49,841 nt of DNA from Kofleriaceae bacterium (GTDB lineage: Bacteria > Myxococcota_A > Polyangia > Haliangiales > Haliangiaceae): the NCBI GenBank assembly GCA_025357755.1, contig JANXOP010000082.1, positions 1-49,841 on the forward strand, read 5' to 3'. The notes beneath the pieces were generated by a model. The model was not told where the DNA came from, did no database searches, and saw only the letters and a list, made by a program, of their open reading frames with translations. The translations under genes and the position numbers were made by a program. Shown here piece after piece: positions 8,306 to 15,908 of the stretch. Positions within the stretch are counted from its first letter, which is position 1; the number at the start of each line of letters is the position of its first letter.

Positions 8306-8959
8306 GTGTCGCGGTTCGACTCGATCATCGCCCGGCTCGACAGGATGCTCTTCGCGCAGCCGTTCGAAGGCCGCTTGGCCGAGCGCTATGCGATGCAGGC
8401 ACGCCCGGCGTTCGGCGACCTCGACGATCGGCTGCTCGATGCCTTGGCCGACCAGCTCGCGGACGCCACGACGCTGCTCGATGTCGGGTGCGGCCCGGCC
8501 ACGTTCGCGCGCCGAGCGGCCGAGCGGTTCCCGCATCTACACGTGCTCGCGATCGATCCGAGCCGCGACTTCGCGCGCCCGCACACCTCGTTCCAGGTCG
8601 CTCGTGCGCGCGGCGAGGCGCTCCCGCTCGGAGACGGCACGGTAGACGTCGCGATGTGTCTGTCATCGATCCGTTACGTCCGCGATCAGGCGACGACGCT
8701 GCGCGAGCTTCGCCGCGTCGTTCGACCAGGCGGCCGGCTCGCGATCGTCGAGCTCGATCCGGTTGCATCGCGCAGCCGGATCGAGGCGCACGCCGAGCGG
8801 CTTGGCTCGCCGTGGTTGCGCCACGCTTTCGGACCGCTGCTCCTGAGGACGGCTTCGAAGATCGAGAGGATCGAAGCCATCGCGCGCGCCGCGGGCTGGC
8901 ATCGAGCCGCACTGCGCGACGACCCCGTCCAGCCGGTGTACGTGCTCGAGCTCGACTGA
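8306..8959 (+). CDS. Class I SAM-dependent methyltransferase
   Basis: 217 aa from GTG 8306, two bases after the stop of the ATPase gene (an alternative TTG at 8300 would overlap it). Upstream parts of the same frame are shadow. Motif I is LLDVGCGPATFARRA, followed by VLAIDPS (acidic end of strand 2), ALPLGDGTVDVAMCLSSIRY (motif II region) and ELRRVVRPGGRLAIVELD (post-II). This is the Methyltransf_11 pattern, seen in enzymes acting on small molecules or quinone-like compounds. The substrate is not evident. The C-terminus is short, so the enzyme is probably a compact single domain. Coupling to the AAA_13 ATPase suggests a shared process but does not define it. Confidence 0.88.
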   Translation: MSRFDSIIARLDRMLFAQPFEGRLAERYAMQARPAFGDLDDRLLDALADQLADATTLLDVGCGPATFARRAAERFPHLHVLAIDPSRDFARPHTSFQVARARGEALPLGDGTVDVAMCLSSIRYVRDQATTLRELRRVVRPGGRLAIVELDPVASRSRIEAHAERLGSPWLRHAFGPLLLRTASKIERIEAIARAAGWHRAALRDDPVQPVYVLELD

Positions 8960-9008
8960 CCCGAACGCGAGCCATGGGCTCCAGCGAGCCACGTGGTACG
9001 TTTCCGGC

Positions 9009-11225
9009 ATGGGAGCTGTCGGAGCCCGCGAGGACGAAGCAGCCAGCATCGCGGCGTTGGCCGCGCTCGATGTCCTCGACACGGCTCCGGAAGCAATGTT
9101 CGACGCGCTCGTGCAAGCCGCGGCGAGCGTGTGCGGCACTTCGGTCTCCCTGATCAGTCTGATCGATAGCGAGCGGCAGTGGTTCAAAGCAAATCACGGG
9201 TTGCCCGGTCTGACCGAGACCCCACGCGACATCGCCTTCTGCGCTCATGCAGTGCTCGGTGAGGATTTGTTCGAGGTTCCGGACGCCGCGATCGATCCGC
9301 GGTTCTCGGCGAACCCGCTCGTGGTCGACGATCCATCGATCCGGTTCTATGCGGGGGTGCCGATCCAGCTCGCCGACGGCCACCGCATCGGAACGCTGTG
9401 CGTGATCGATCAAGCACCGCGATCTCTGACGGAACCCCAGCGCGCGACGCTGCGGTTGCTCGCACGCGCCGCATCACAAGCACTCGAGTGGCGGAAGGCC
9501 ACACGGGTCGTGCAGCGCCACGACGAGATCCAGCGGGCCACCGCGCTCGCGCTGAGCAAGAGCGAGCAGATCTATCGTGGCATCGTCCAGAACCTACCGA
9601 ACGGTGCCGTCCTGCTGCTCGATCGGTCGTTGCGTTACGTCGCGACCGACGGGCCCGCGCTCGACAGCTTGTTGTCGTATTTCAGCGTCACGTCGCTGAT
9701 CGGCAAGAGCGCGATCGACCTCGCATCCGATGCGACGCGCGACGAAGTGCATAGCCTCTATGCGCGCGTGTTCGCGGGCGAACGCGTGACTGTCGAGATC
9801 AAGCGCGGCGACCACTACTACGATGTCAGCATGGCACCGATCTACGAAGACGAGCGTCCGACGCTCGCCCTGGTGTTCCTGTACGACGTCACACGCCGCA
9901 AGACCGAGCTCGCGGCGCTGCAACGCAGCGAGGACTTTCTCGATCGCACCGGTCGCCTTGCCGGCGTCGGCGGTTGGCAGCTCGACCTCGAGACCCAGCA
10001 GCTCACGTGGTCCGACGAGACCTGCCGGATTCATGGCGTCGAGCCCGGCTACGTGCCGCGACTCGAAGAAGCGATCGAGTTCTACGCGCCCGAGAGCCGT
10101 GAGCCGATCCGAGCTGCGGTCGAACGCAGCATGCAAGACGGAACGCCGTGGGATCTCGAGCTCGCGCTCGTTCGTGCGGATCAGCGGCGGATCTGGGTGC
10201 GGACCGTTGGCGGCGCCGAGCTCGTCGCCGGCAAGGCCGTGCGTCTCGCCGGCGCCTTCCAGAACATCACGGAGCAGATCCGCCAGCGCAGCGCGCTCTC
10301 GGACATGAACGATCGGATCTCGGTGGCGACCGATAGTGGCGCGATCGGGATCTGGGACTTCAACCTCGCCACGAACGAGACCCACTGGGACCCGTGGATG
10401 TTTCGGCTCTACGGCATGCCCGAAGCCGCGTCGGTGTCGTACGAGACGTGGCGGGATTCGTTGCCGCCCGCGAGCCTCGCGGCGATCCGCAACGCGGTCG
10501 TCCAGGCTGTCGCGGGTGGGTCGCCGTTCGATCTCGAGTTCGATATCGTGTGGCCCGATGGAAGCGTCCACTACCTCCGCAGCGCCGCGCGGGTGATGCG
10601 CGACGCTGCGGGCAAGGCGACCCACCTGGTCGGCGCGAACTGGGATGTCACGAAGCGCAAGCTCGAGCTCGACGAGCTTCATGCGGCCCGCATCGCGCTC
10701 GAGGAACACGCGAACGAGCTGCGCTCGCTGTCGGTTACCGACGAGCTCACGGGCCTCCTGAACCGGCGTGGATTTCTCTTGGTCGCCGAGCCGGATCTGA
10801 AGCTCGCGGCCCGCAATCGCCAGAAGCGCGTGATCGTCTTCTTCGATCTCAACGGCATGAAGCAGATCAACGACACCCTCGGGCACAAGCTCGGCGACGT
10901 CGCGCTCGTCGAGACCGCGAAGATCTTGCGCAAGGTGTTTCGCGACTCCGATGTCGTCGCGCGTCTCGGTGGCGATGAATTCGTCGTGCTGGTCTCGGGC
11001 GCCGATGTAGCGACCGAGAAGATTCACGATCGGGTGCGCCAGGCCCTCATGGAGTTCAATGCGGGTGGCGCACCGTTTCGGCTGTCACTCAGTGTCGGAA
11101 CGTCGACCTACGATGGCGCGAACCCGGCGCCACTCGACCAGTTGCTGGTGCAGGCCGATGCGCGCATGTATGAACAAAAGCGAGCGCGCACGCCGTCGAT
11201 GCGGATCAAGCCGCCGTCGACCTGA
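9009..11225 (+). CDS. GAF-PAS-PAS-PAS-GGDEF diguanylate cyclase
   Basis: 738 aa, with no signal peptide or membrane helix, so a cytoplasmic sensor. Order: GAF domain (about 10-165, with VCGTSVSLISLIDSERQWFK and the DIAFCAHAV motif), a PAS domain (about 180-300), two further PAS_3-like domains (about 315-425 and 440-555, each with a WxLD/WDFNLAT-type core), a short coiled coil, then a GGDEF domain (about 575-735). The catalytic RLGGDEF is intact (GGDEF at 654-658), and the product-inhibition I-site RDSD lies exactly five residues before it, so an active, feedback-inhibited c-di-GMP synthase is expected. No EAL domain is present. The stop codon falls inside sequence that continues in another frame as the remnant described next. 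Confidence 0.93.
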   Translation: MGAVGAREDEAASIAALAALDVLDTAPEAMFDALVQAAASVCGTSVSLISLIDSERQWFKANHGLPGLTETPRDIAFCAHAVLGEDLFEVPDAAIDPRFSANPLVVDDPSIRFYAGVPIQLADGHRIGTLCVIDQAPRSLTEPQRATLRLLARAASQALEWRKATRVVQRHDEIQRATALALSKSEQIYRGIVQNLPNGAVLLLDRSLRYVATDGPALDSLLSYFSVTSLIGKSAIDLASDATRDEVHSLYARVFAGERVTVEIKRGDHYYDVSMAPIYEDERPTLALVFLYDVTRRKTELAALQRSEDFLDRTGRLAGVGGWQLDLETQQLTWSDETCRIHGVEPGYVPRLEEAIEFYAPESREPIRAAVERSMQDGTPWDLELALVRADQRRIWVRTVGGAELVAGKAVRLAGAFQNITEQIRQRSALSDMNDRISVATDSGAIGIWDFNLATNETHWDPWMFRLYGMPEAASVSYETWRDSLPPASLAAIRNAVVQAVAGGSPFDLEFDIVWPDGSVHYLRSAARVMRDAAGKATHLVGANWDVTKRKLELDELHAARIALEEHANELRSLSVTDELTGLLNRRGFLLVAEPDLKLAARNRQKRVIVFFDLNGMKQINDTLGHKLGDVALVETAKILRKVFRDSDVVARLGGDEFVVLVSGADVATEKIHDRVRQALMEFNAGGAPFRLSLSVGTSTYDGANPAPLDQLLVQADARMYEQKRARTPSMRIKPPST

Positions 11226-11659
11226 ACGCCTGGTCGTCCTCTCGAGGCGATCTCGGCGCAGCGGTCTCCGGAACGTTCCAAGGCGAGCTCGGAGCGGTCT
11301 CGATCGGCGGCACCTATTACGTCGCGTACGACGATGGCGCCGCTGTTCGGCTGTCGAACATCGATCGTGATGGCGCGGTCGTGAAGACCGTGGTCGTACA
11401 AGCGAGCGCCTACACCGCACCGCAGCTCGTGGCCGCGAGCAACCAGCTCTACGTGGTCACCCAAGATGCCGGTGGTCGCGGCTATCTCACCGTGTTCGAT
11501 CCGAGCTTGACCAAGCTCGCCGGCCAGCTGATCGGCGGTGGCCTCGGACGCACGATGGTCCACCCGACGCTCGCCGTCGACGGTGCGAGCTGGGTCGTCG
11601 CGTACACCGACGCGGATCCAGGCAACGTCAACGTTCAGCTCCTCACGCCTCAGCCCTGA
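11225..11659 (+). pseudogene. C-terminal remnant of a lost secreted beta-propeller-like protein
   Basis: From about 11225, directly at the end of the GGDEF gene but in another frame, 144 codons read as convincing protein without a proper start: NAWSSSRGDLGAAVSG, then GGTYYVAYDDGAAVRL, QLVAASNQLYVVTQDAGG and ASWVVAYTDADPGNVNVQLL before TGA. The repeating pattern of about 45 residues ending in YVAYDD, YVVTQD and VVAYTD looks like blades of a beta-propeller or Kelch-like secreted protein. The first in-frame GTG is at 11381, in mid-blade, and an in-frame stop lies at 11169. So the 5' part appears to have been deleted or displaced, with the cyclase gene joined to the scar. It is probably not expressed as a functional protein. 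Confidence 0.65.
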
Positions 11660-11665
11660 CGACGA

Positions 11666-12430
11666 TCAGGAGGACTGATCCACGCTCGCGAAGGTCGAGC
11701 CTGCGAACGTGACTTCCTCGGTCTGCGGGGTCTGACAGTAACGGTGCTTCGCGAGCACGATCTCGTGGGTCTGAAGATCCGCACGCAGGTACACGACGGC
11801 GGTCGCGATGCTCTCGAGGGTCGTGCGCTGATGCGAGTCGGCGAGATGCTGCGAGACGAGCAGGAGCGAAGCACCGCTCTGCTTCGCAGTTCCGAGTAAC
11901 GAGCGCAGCACCGCCATCGGATCGCACTCTTCCGCGACGAGCTGGAGATAATCGACGATGACGAGCAAGCGCGAGGCCGTGGTAGCGGCGCGCCACGCAC
12001 GCGTGGCTTCGCGAATCGCGGGTGCCGTGAGATCGATCGCGTCCTCGATGTGCAATTGAAACTTGCCGAGCGTGACCGCCGCATACGTCAGGTCCGTGAA
12101 GTCCTGGCGCTGCAAGTTGCCCGTTCGCAGCCCGAGCAGCGAGATGTTCGTCACATGGAGATGAAAGCGTTCGATGGTCTGCACCGTGGTTTCGGCGAGC
12201 GAGAACCACAGCACCGCACTGTCCGGAGCCCGAGCGGCATGGCATGCGATCGAGATGGCGAGCGAGGTCTTGCCGACACCCGGATGGCCCGCGAGCACGA
12301 AGAGCTCACCCGCACGCAGACCACCGGCCTTGTCGATCGCGGCGATGCCAGTTGGAACACCCGCTTCCGACTTGAAGCGAGCATCGAGCGCCGCGAACAA
12401 CCTCTGCACCGATGTCCGCGCGTCTTCCAT
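11666..12430 (-). CDS. Stand-alone DnaB-helicase C-terminal (RecA-fold) ATPase
   Basis: 254 aa from ATG 12430, chosen because GAGGA lies just before it. ATG 12445 is an alternative. The protein resembles the C-terminal motor of replicative helicase DnaB: VPTGIAAIDKAGGLRAGELF, Walker A GHPGVGKTS, a strand with SLAE (DnaB SLEM region), Walker B LLVIVDYLQLV and the SQHL region after it. DnaB's N-terminal primase-binding domain is entirely missing, and the length (254 aa against about 450) fits a motor-only protein. Such proteins occur scattered in myxobacterial genomes with unknown roles. The last 40 residues (LRADLQTHEIVLAKHRYCQT) match the DnaB end. It is convergent with the remnant at 11225-11659 and divergent from the repeat protein at 12549, with no operon partner. 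Confidence 0.85.
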   Translation of the reverse strand: MEDARTSVQRLFAALDARFKSEAGVPTGIAAIDKAGGLRAGELFVLAGHPGVGKTSLAISIACHAARAPDSAVLWFSLAETTVQTIERFHLHVTNISLLGLRTGNLQRQDFTDLTYAAVTLGKFQLHIEDAIDLTAPAIREATRAWRAATTASRLLVIVDYLQLVAEECDPMAVLRSLLGTAKQSGASLLLVSQHLADSHQRTTLESIATAVVYLRADLQTHEIVLAKHRYCQTPQTEEVTFAGSTFASVDQSS

Positions 12431-12548
12431 GTCGCATCCTCGCATCAGGCACTGACGCTCCGGAGACCAGCTCGCCGCAAAGTCGCGGAGTAGATGCGGT
12501 CGCCGCCGCTTGAAATAGCCGGACCGGCTCGGTCGTTGGCGCGAGACC

Positions 12549-14162
12549 GTGCGCACACCGATCCTCACCGTCCTCGTCGGGCTCTGGCTCGTGGGCACCG
12601 CCTCGGCGCAAGCGCCGAACACGGCGCGTTCGTTTCGCGAGGGTGCGAATCACCACCTCGGTGATGATGCATTCATCGCGGAGCTCGGTCGTCCACCGAC
12701 TGATGGCGAGGAGAAGCTGCGCATTCGTACGCACTTCCTCGCGGTCGAGGCATTGCTCGGATCGCGGCCCGCGACCCGGCCGGAGCTCGCGGAGAATCGC
12801 GCGAAGCTGCTCGCTCACTTCGCCGACTACATCGCGAAGGGCACGACACCGAAGAACGCCCACCTGCCCTGGCGCACGCCGGTGTTCATCGATGACGAAG
12901 GCACGATCTGCGCGGTCGGCTACCTGATCGAGCAGAGCGCCGGTCGTCCCGTCGCCGAGAAGATCGCTCGCGGTCATCGCTACGCATATCTCGAGGAGAT
13001 CGTCGAGGCGATGCCCGAGGTGAAGCAATGGGTCGCGCAATCGGGGTTCACGCTCGAGGAGCTCGCCTCGATCCAGCCGGGCTACGAAGGTCCCGATATC
13101 GCGCACGAGACCGGGTGGACGCTCGCGAAGGTTCCCGACGGTGCCTATGCCAACGATCACGTCACCGGCACGATCCGTCATCACCACATGCAAGGCCTGT
13201 GGTCCGTCACCGCGGGAGATCGCGTCGTCGGTAGCGGCACGTTCGTGAACGGCAAGGCCATGTGGCACAGCCTCTACGCGGATGGCAAGCCGATGGCCGA
13301 GGGTCACTATCGTGGCGATCAGCCGAGCGGAACGTGGAAGTTCTTTCATCCGAGCGGACAGCTCGCCGCCGAAGGCACGCTCTCGCACGGCAGTCGCGAC
13401 GGGCGCTGGACGTTCTTCTACGACAACGCGAAGCGGACCGAGCTCGCGGTCGGACACTTCGATCACGGTTGGACGCTCGGCACGTGGAAGCACTTCGATG
13501 CCGAGGGCAAGCTCCTCGCCGTATCGACCGCGACCTCGGCGGACGGACGCTTCCTACTCGACGTGGTGCCGGGTCGCGATGGCGTCGGCCATCAGATCGA
13601 TCAGCAGGGCAACACCGGCGATCACCATCGCCTCGACATGATGACCATGGGCACCGAGCGCCTCTTCGTGCAGGAAGGTGTCGATGCGATCTACGATCAG
13701 CGTGGCAACGAGCTCGTGCGCGAGGGCGAGACCTGGAGCTCGCGCGACTGCAGCTGGACGAGCGAGCGCAGGCGATTCGCACAGCGCGGCGAGCTCGCCG
13801 CGCTGCACACGCTGATGATGGACGACCGCTTCGCGGAGCATGTCCGCTGCGCGGGAGCGCCGAGTGAGCTCTCGGTCGAACGCGGCAAGACGATCGAGAC
13901 CATGCTCGCATCGGCGCGGGCCGTGCGCGCGCAGACCCCGGACTTCATGCGCGCGGTCGCCCTCGGCGAAGCAACGGTCGCCGACGCCGAGGGTCCAAGC
14001 GAGGGTGACAACGTGCTAGGTAGCCGGAATGTCGAGGATCTTGCCAAAGTGCTCGCCTCTAGCATGACCTGGTACATCGAGTGGCCTCACATCGATGGGA
14101 GGTTCGTGGCGGTGTTCGCGACGCTCGCCGGGGTAAGCCCGCTGAACATGATAAGTCCATGA
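12549..14162 (+). CDS. Secreted protein with N-terminal conserved domain and MORN/YwqK-type repeats
   Basis: 537 aa from GTG 12549, with a signal peptide ending at GTASA. Residues about 30-185 form a domain with LPWRTPVFIDDEGTICAVGY and KIARGHRYAYLEEI, which I recall from secreted proteins of Bacteroidetes and myxobacteria without a named function. Residues about 235-330 are MORN_2/YwqK-antitoxin-type repeats (MAEGHYRGDQPSGTWKFF, AAEGTLSHGSRDGRWTFFY, and a third copy ending GTWKHFDAEGK). YwqK-like repeats are common in secreted proteins and do not by themselves mean an antitoxin. The remaining 200 residues contain no recognised domain. It is monocistronic. The 90 nt after it are AT-rich and hold the putative promoter of the next operon. 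Confidence 0.8.
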   Translation: MRTPILTVLVGLWLVGTASAQAPNTARSFREGANHHLGDDAFIAELGRPPTDGEEKLRIRTHFLAVEALLGSRPATRPELAENRAKLLAHFADYIAKGTTPKNAHLPWRTPVFIDDEGTICAVGYLIEQSAGRPVAEKIARGHRYAYLEEIVEAMPEVKQWVAQSGFTLEELASIQPGYEGPDIAHETGWTLAKVPDGAYANDHVTGTIRHHHMQGLWSVTAGDRVVGSGTFVNGKAMWHSLYADGKPMAEGHYRGDQPSGTWKFFHPSGQLAAEGTLSHGSRDGRWTFFYDNAKRTELAVGHFDHGWTLGTWKHFDAEGKLLAVSTATSADGRFLLDVVPGRDGVGHQIDQQGNTGDHHRLDMMTMGTERLFVQEGVDAIYDQRGNELVREGETWSSRDCSWTSERRRFAQRGELAALHTLMMDDRFAEHVRCAGAPSELSVERGKTIETMLASARAVRAQTPDFMRAVALGEATVADAEGPSEGDNVLGSRNVEDLAKVLASSMTWYIEWPHIDGRFVAVFATLAGVSPLNMISP

Positions 14163-14175
14163 GATGTGACTGAAA

Positions 14176-14194
14176 TTGCCAACCGAGGTGGCAA
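14176..14194. promoter_or_regulatory. Inverted repeat upstream of the glycoconjugate operon
   Basis: TTGCCA (14176-14181), a 7-nt spacer, then TGGCAA (14189-14194) form a perfect 6-bp inverted repeat. It sits immediately upstream of the putative -35 box in the AT-rich patch between the repeat-protein gene and the SGNH hydrolase gene. It lacks the T-run expected of a terminator, so an operator is at least as likely. Confidence 0.4.
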
Positions 14195-14195
14195 A

Positions 14196-14224
14196 GTGAC
14201 ACCTTAATAAAAACCAAAGATAAG
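14196..14224 (+). promoter_or_regulatory. Putative sigma-70-type promoter for the 14254-20864 operon
   Basis: GTGACA (14196-14201) is followed after exactly 17 nt by GATAAG (14219-14224), inside a markedly AT-rich stretch (TTAATAAAAACC) that stands out from the GC-rich window. A start near 14231 would leave a leader of roughly 20 nt containing GGGG before GTG 14254. It was matched by eye to the -35/-10 pattern. Myxobacterial promoters vary, so confidence is moderate. Confidence 0.4.
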
Positions 14225-14253
14225 AACTGTGAAGAAGCGGGGACAACAGACCC

Positions 14254-14844
14254 GTGGAACCGCAGCCCCGACGGTCGAATGTTTACGGAGTGATCGCGTG
14301 CCAGGGTGACTCGCTCACCTACGGTTCGCGCGATCCGGACGGCATGAGCTACCCGCTGTATCTCGGCCGGATCCTGTCGCAGAAGCACAGCCAGACCTGG
14401 GTGACGACCAACTTCGGCGTCCCCGGCGAGTGCTGGTCTGATCTGTGGCGCCGCAACTATCACGAGTTGCTCTCGGTGCCGGAGGCCGGCGAGGTGTGCT
14501 TGTGGATGGGCACGAACGACGCGTGGAAGGACCGCTCGTTCGAGCAGAGCTCGATCGCTTGCGAGGCGGTGCTCGACCAGTGTCGCGCGCTCGGCCGGTT
14601 CGTATATCTCGCGACGCTACCGGGCAAGCGTGGGTTCGGAGCGCCGCGCGAGCCTTGGACGATGAATGACGGCATCGCGAAGCTCAACGACCTGTATCGC
14701 AAGATCGCGGAGCGACGGAAGCTCGCGATCGTCGATCTCGAGGAGCTGCCCGTCGAGCACTTCTGCGACGGCATCCACCTCACGCAAGCGGGTAACAAGT
14801 GGGTGGCCGAGAAGTTCGCAGCGGCGATCGAGGCCCGGCGATGA
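14254..14844 (+). CDS. SGNH/GDSL-family hydrolase
   Basis: 196 aa from GTG 14254. The four SGNH blocks are visible: CQGDSLTYGS with the nucleophile Ser20, GVPGE (block II Gly), WMGTNDAW (block III Asn) and CDGIHLTQAG (block V Asp-x-x-His). This fold covers esterases, lipases, acyltransferases acting in reverse, and sugar deacetylases or deacylases. No signal peptide is seen, so a cytoplasmic role is likely. It is the first gene of a five-gene operon. Its stop overlaps the next start (ATGA), so it is probably made together with an amino-sugar epimerase. Removing or adding an acyl or acetyl group on the glycoconjugate is therefore a reasonable guess. Confidence 0.88.
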   Translation: MEPQPRRSNVYGVIACQGDSLTYGSRDPDGMSYPLYLGRILSQKHSQTWVTTNFGVPGECWSDLWRRNYHELLSVPEAGEVCLWMGTNDAWKDRSFEQSSIACEAVLDQCRALGRFVYLATLPGKRGFGAPREPWTMNDGIAKLNDLYRKIAERRKLAIVDLEELPVEHFCDGIHLTQAGNKWVAEKFAAAIEARR

Positions 14845-15908
14845 TCGCGTGCGTCGTCGGAACACGGCCCGAGGTCGTGAAGATGGCGCCGATCATCGCA
14901 GCTCTGCGCCGGCGCAACCTTCCACACTGCGTGATCGCGACCGGCCAGCACCACGACTGGTCGATGATGGGGAGCTTCCTCACTGGCTTCGGGATCACGG
15001 TCGATCACCAGCTCGTCCTCACCGACCGCAGCCTGCTCGGCAGCTTCGTCGAGATCACGGCAGGACTCGGCGCCTTGTTCGCCGCCGAGCCACCGAAGCT
15101 CGTGCTCGCCGTCGGTGACACCACGACCGTCGTCGCCGCGGCGTTTGCCGCGCGCAAGACCGGGAGTGCGTTCGGTCATGTCGAGGCCGGCCTGCGCGCG
15201 TTCTCGCGCGAGCTCCCCGAGGAGGAGCATCGGATCTGCGCCGATGCGCTCGCGGATCTCCTGTTCGCACCGACCAGCTTCGCCGTCGCGAACCTCACCC
15301 GCGAGCATGTCAACGGTCGGGTGATCCTGACCGGTAACACGGTCCTCGATGCACTGCGCGAACACCGCCCTGCGGTCGCGACCGAGCGCCACGGCGTGCT
15401 GGTCACGATCCATCGCCAGGAGACCGTCGACGATCCGCAAGCGCTCGCGAGCGTGATCGCGCAGATCGATCGGCTCGGACGCGATCACGACGTGGTGTGG
15501 CCACTCCACCTGCGCACGCGCGCGAAGGCGCAAGAAGCACAGCTGACCCTACCGAGGCACGCGACGATCACCGAGCCCCTCGGCCACGTCGAGTTCCTCG
15601 CACGACTCGCGAATGCACGGCTGGTCGTCACCGATTCTGGCGGGGTTCAAGAAGAGGCAGCGATCCTCGGGACGCCGTGCGTGACGGTGCGTGCCCATAC
15701 CGAGCGCGTCGAGACCCTCGAGGCCGGGGTCGGGCTGCTCGCCCTGCCCGGTGAGATCTACGAGGTCGCCAGCCGGATCTTTGCCGATTGGGCAGCGTTC
15801 GCGCGCCCGTTGCCGGAGCTCTACGGGGATGGCCGCGCTGGCGAGAAGATCGCGCATGCCTGCGACGAATGGTTGAGCCGCTCCATCCTGCGCGAACTGG
15901 TGGCCTGA
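14841..15908 (+). CDS. wecB: Non-hydrolysing UDP-N-acetylglucosamine 2-epimerase
   Basis: 355 aa from ATG 14841, which overlaps the preceding stop by ATGA. The family interconverts UDP-GlcNAc and UDP-ManNAc, the entry to ManNAc-containing polysaccharides and glycolipids. Signature segments are in place: VVGTRPEVVKMAPI at the N-terminus, AVGDTTT, GHVEAGLRAF, LPEEEHR (catalytic acid region), VTIHRQETV (usually HRREN) and VTDSGGVQEEA. The length fits the family. No ManNAc dehydrogenase (WecC) gene lies in the window, so the product may be used as ManNAc itself or completed elsewhere. The symbol refers to the family and the in vivo role is inferred. Confidence 0.92.
   Translation: MIACVVGTRPEVVKMAPIIAALRRRNLPHCVIATGQHHDWSMMGSFLTGFGITVDHQLVLTDRSLLGSFVEITAGLGALFAAEPPKLVLAVGDTTTVVAAAFAARKTGSAFGHVEAGLRAFSRELPEEEHRICADALADLLFAPTSFAVANLTREHVNGRVILTGNTVLDALREHRPAVATERHGVLVTIHRQETVDDPQALASVIAQIDRLGRDHDVVWPLHLRTRAKAQEAQLTLPRHATITEPLGHVEFLARLANARLVVTDSGGVQEEAAILGTPCVTVRAHTERVETLEAGVGLLALPGEIYEVASRIFADWAAFARPLPELYGDGRAGEKIAHACDEWLSRSILRELVA

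Noticed and set aside
12549-14162. Toxin-antitoxin gene on the basis of YwqK-like repeats
   Set aside because: The protein has a signal peptide, no toxin is adjacent, and these repeats are common in secreted proteins.
14841-15908. Hydrolysing epimerase (NeuC type)
   Set aside because: The residues visible (VVGTRPEVVKM, HVEAGLR, PEEEHR, SGGVQEE) fit the non-hydrolysing WecB type better, and no sialic acid genes are present.
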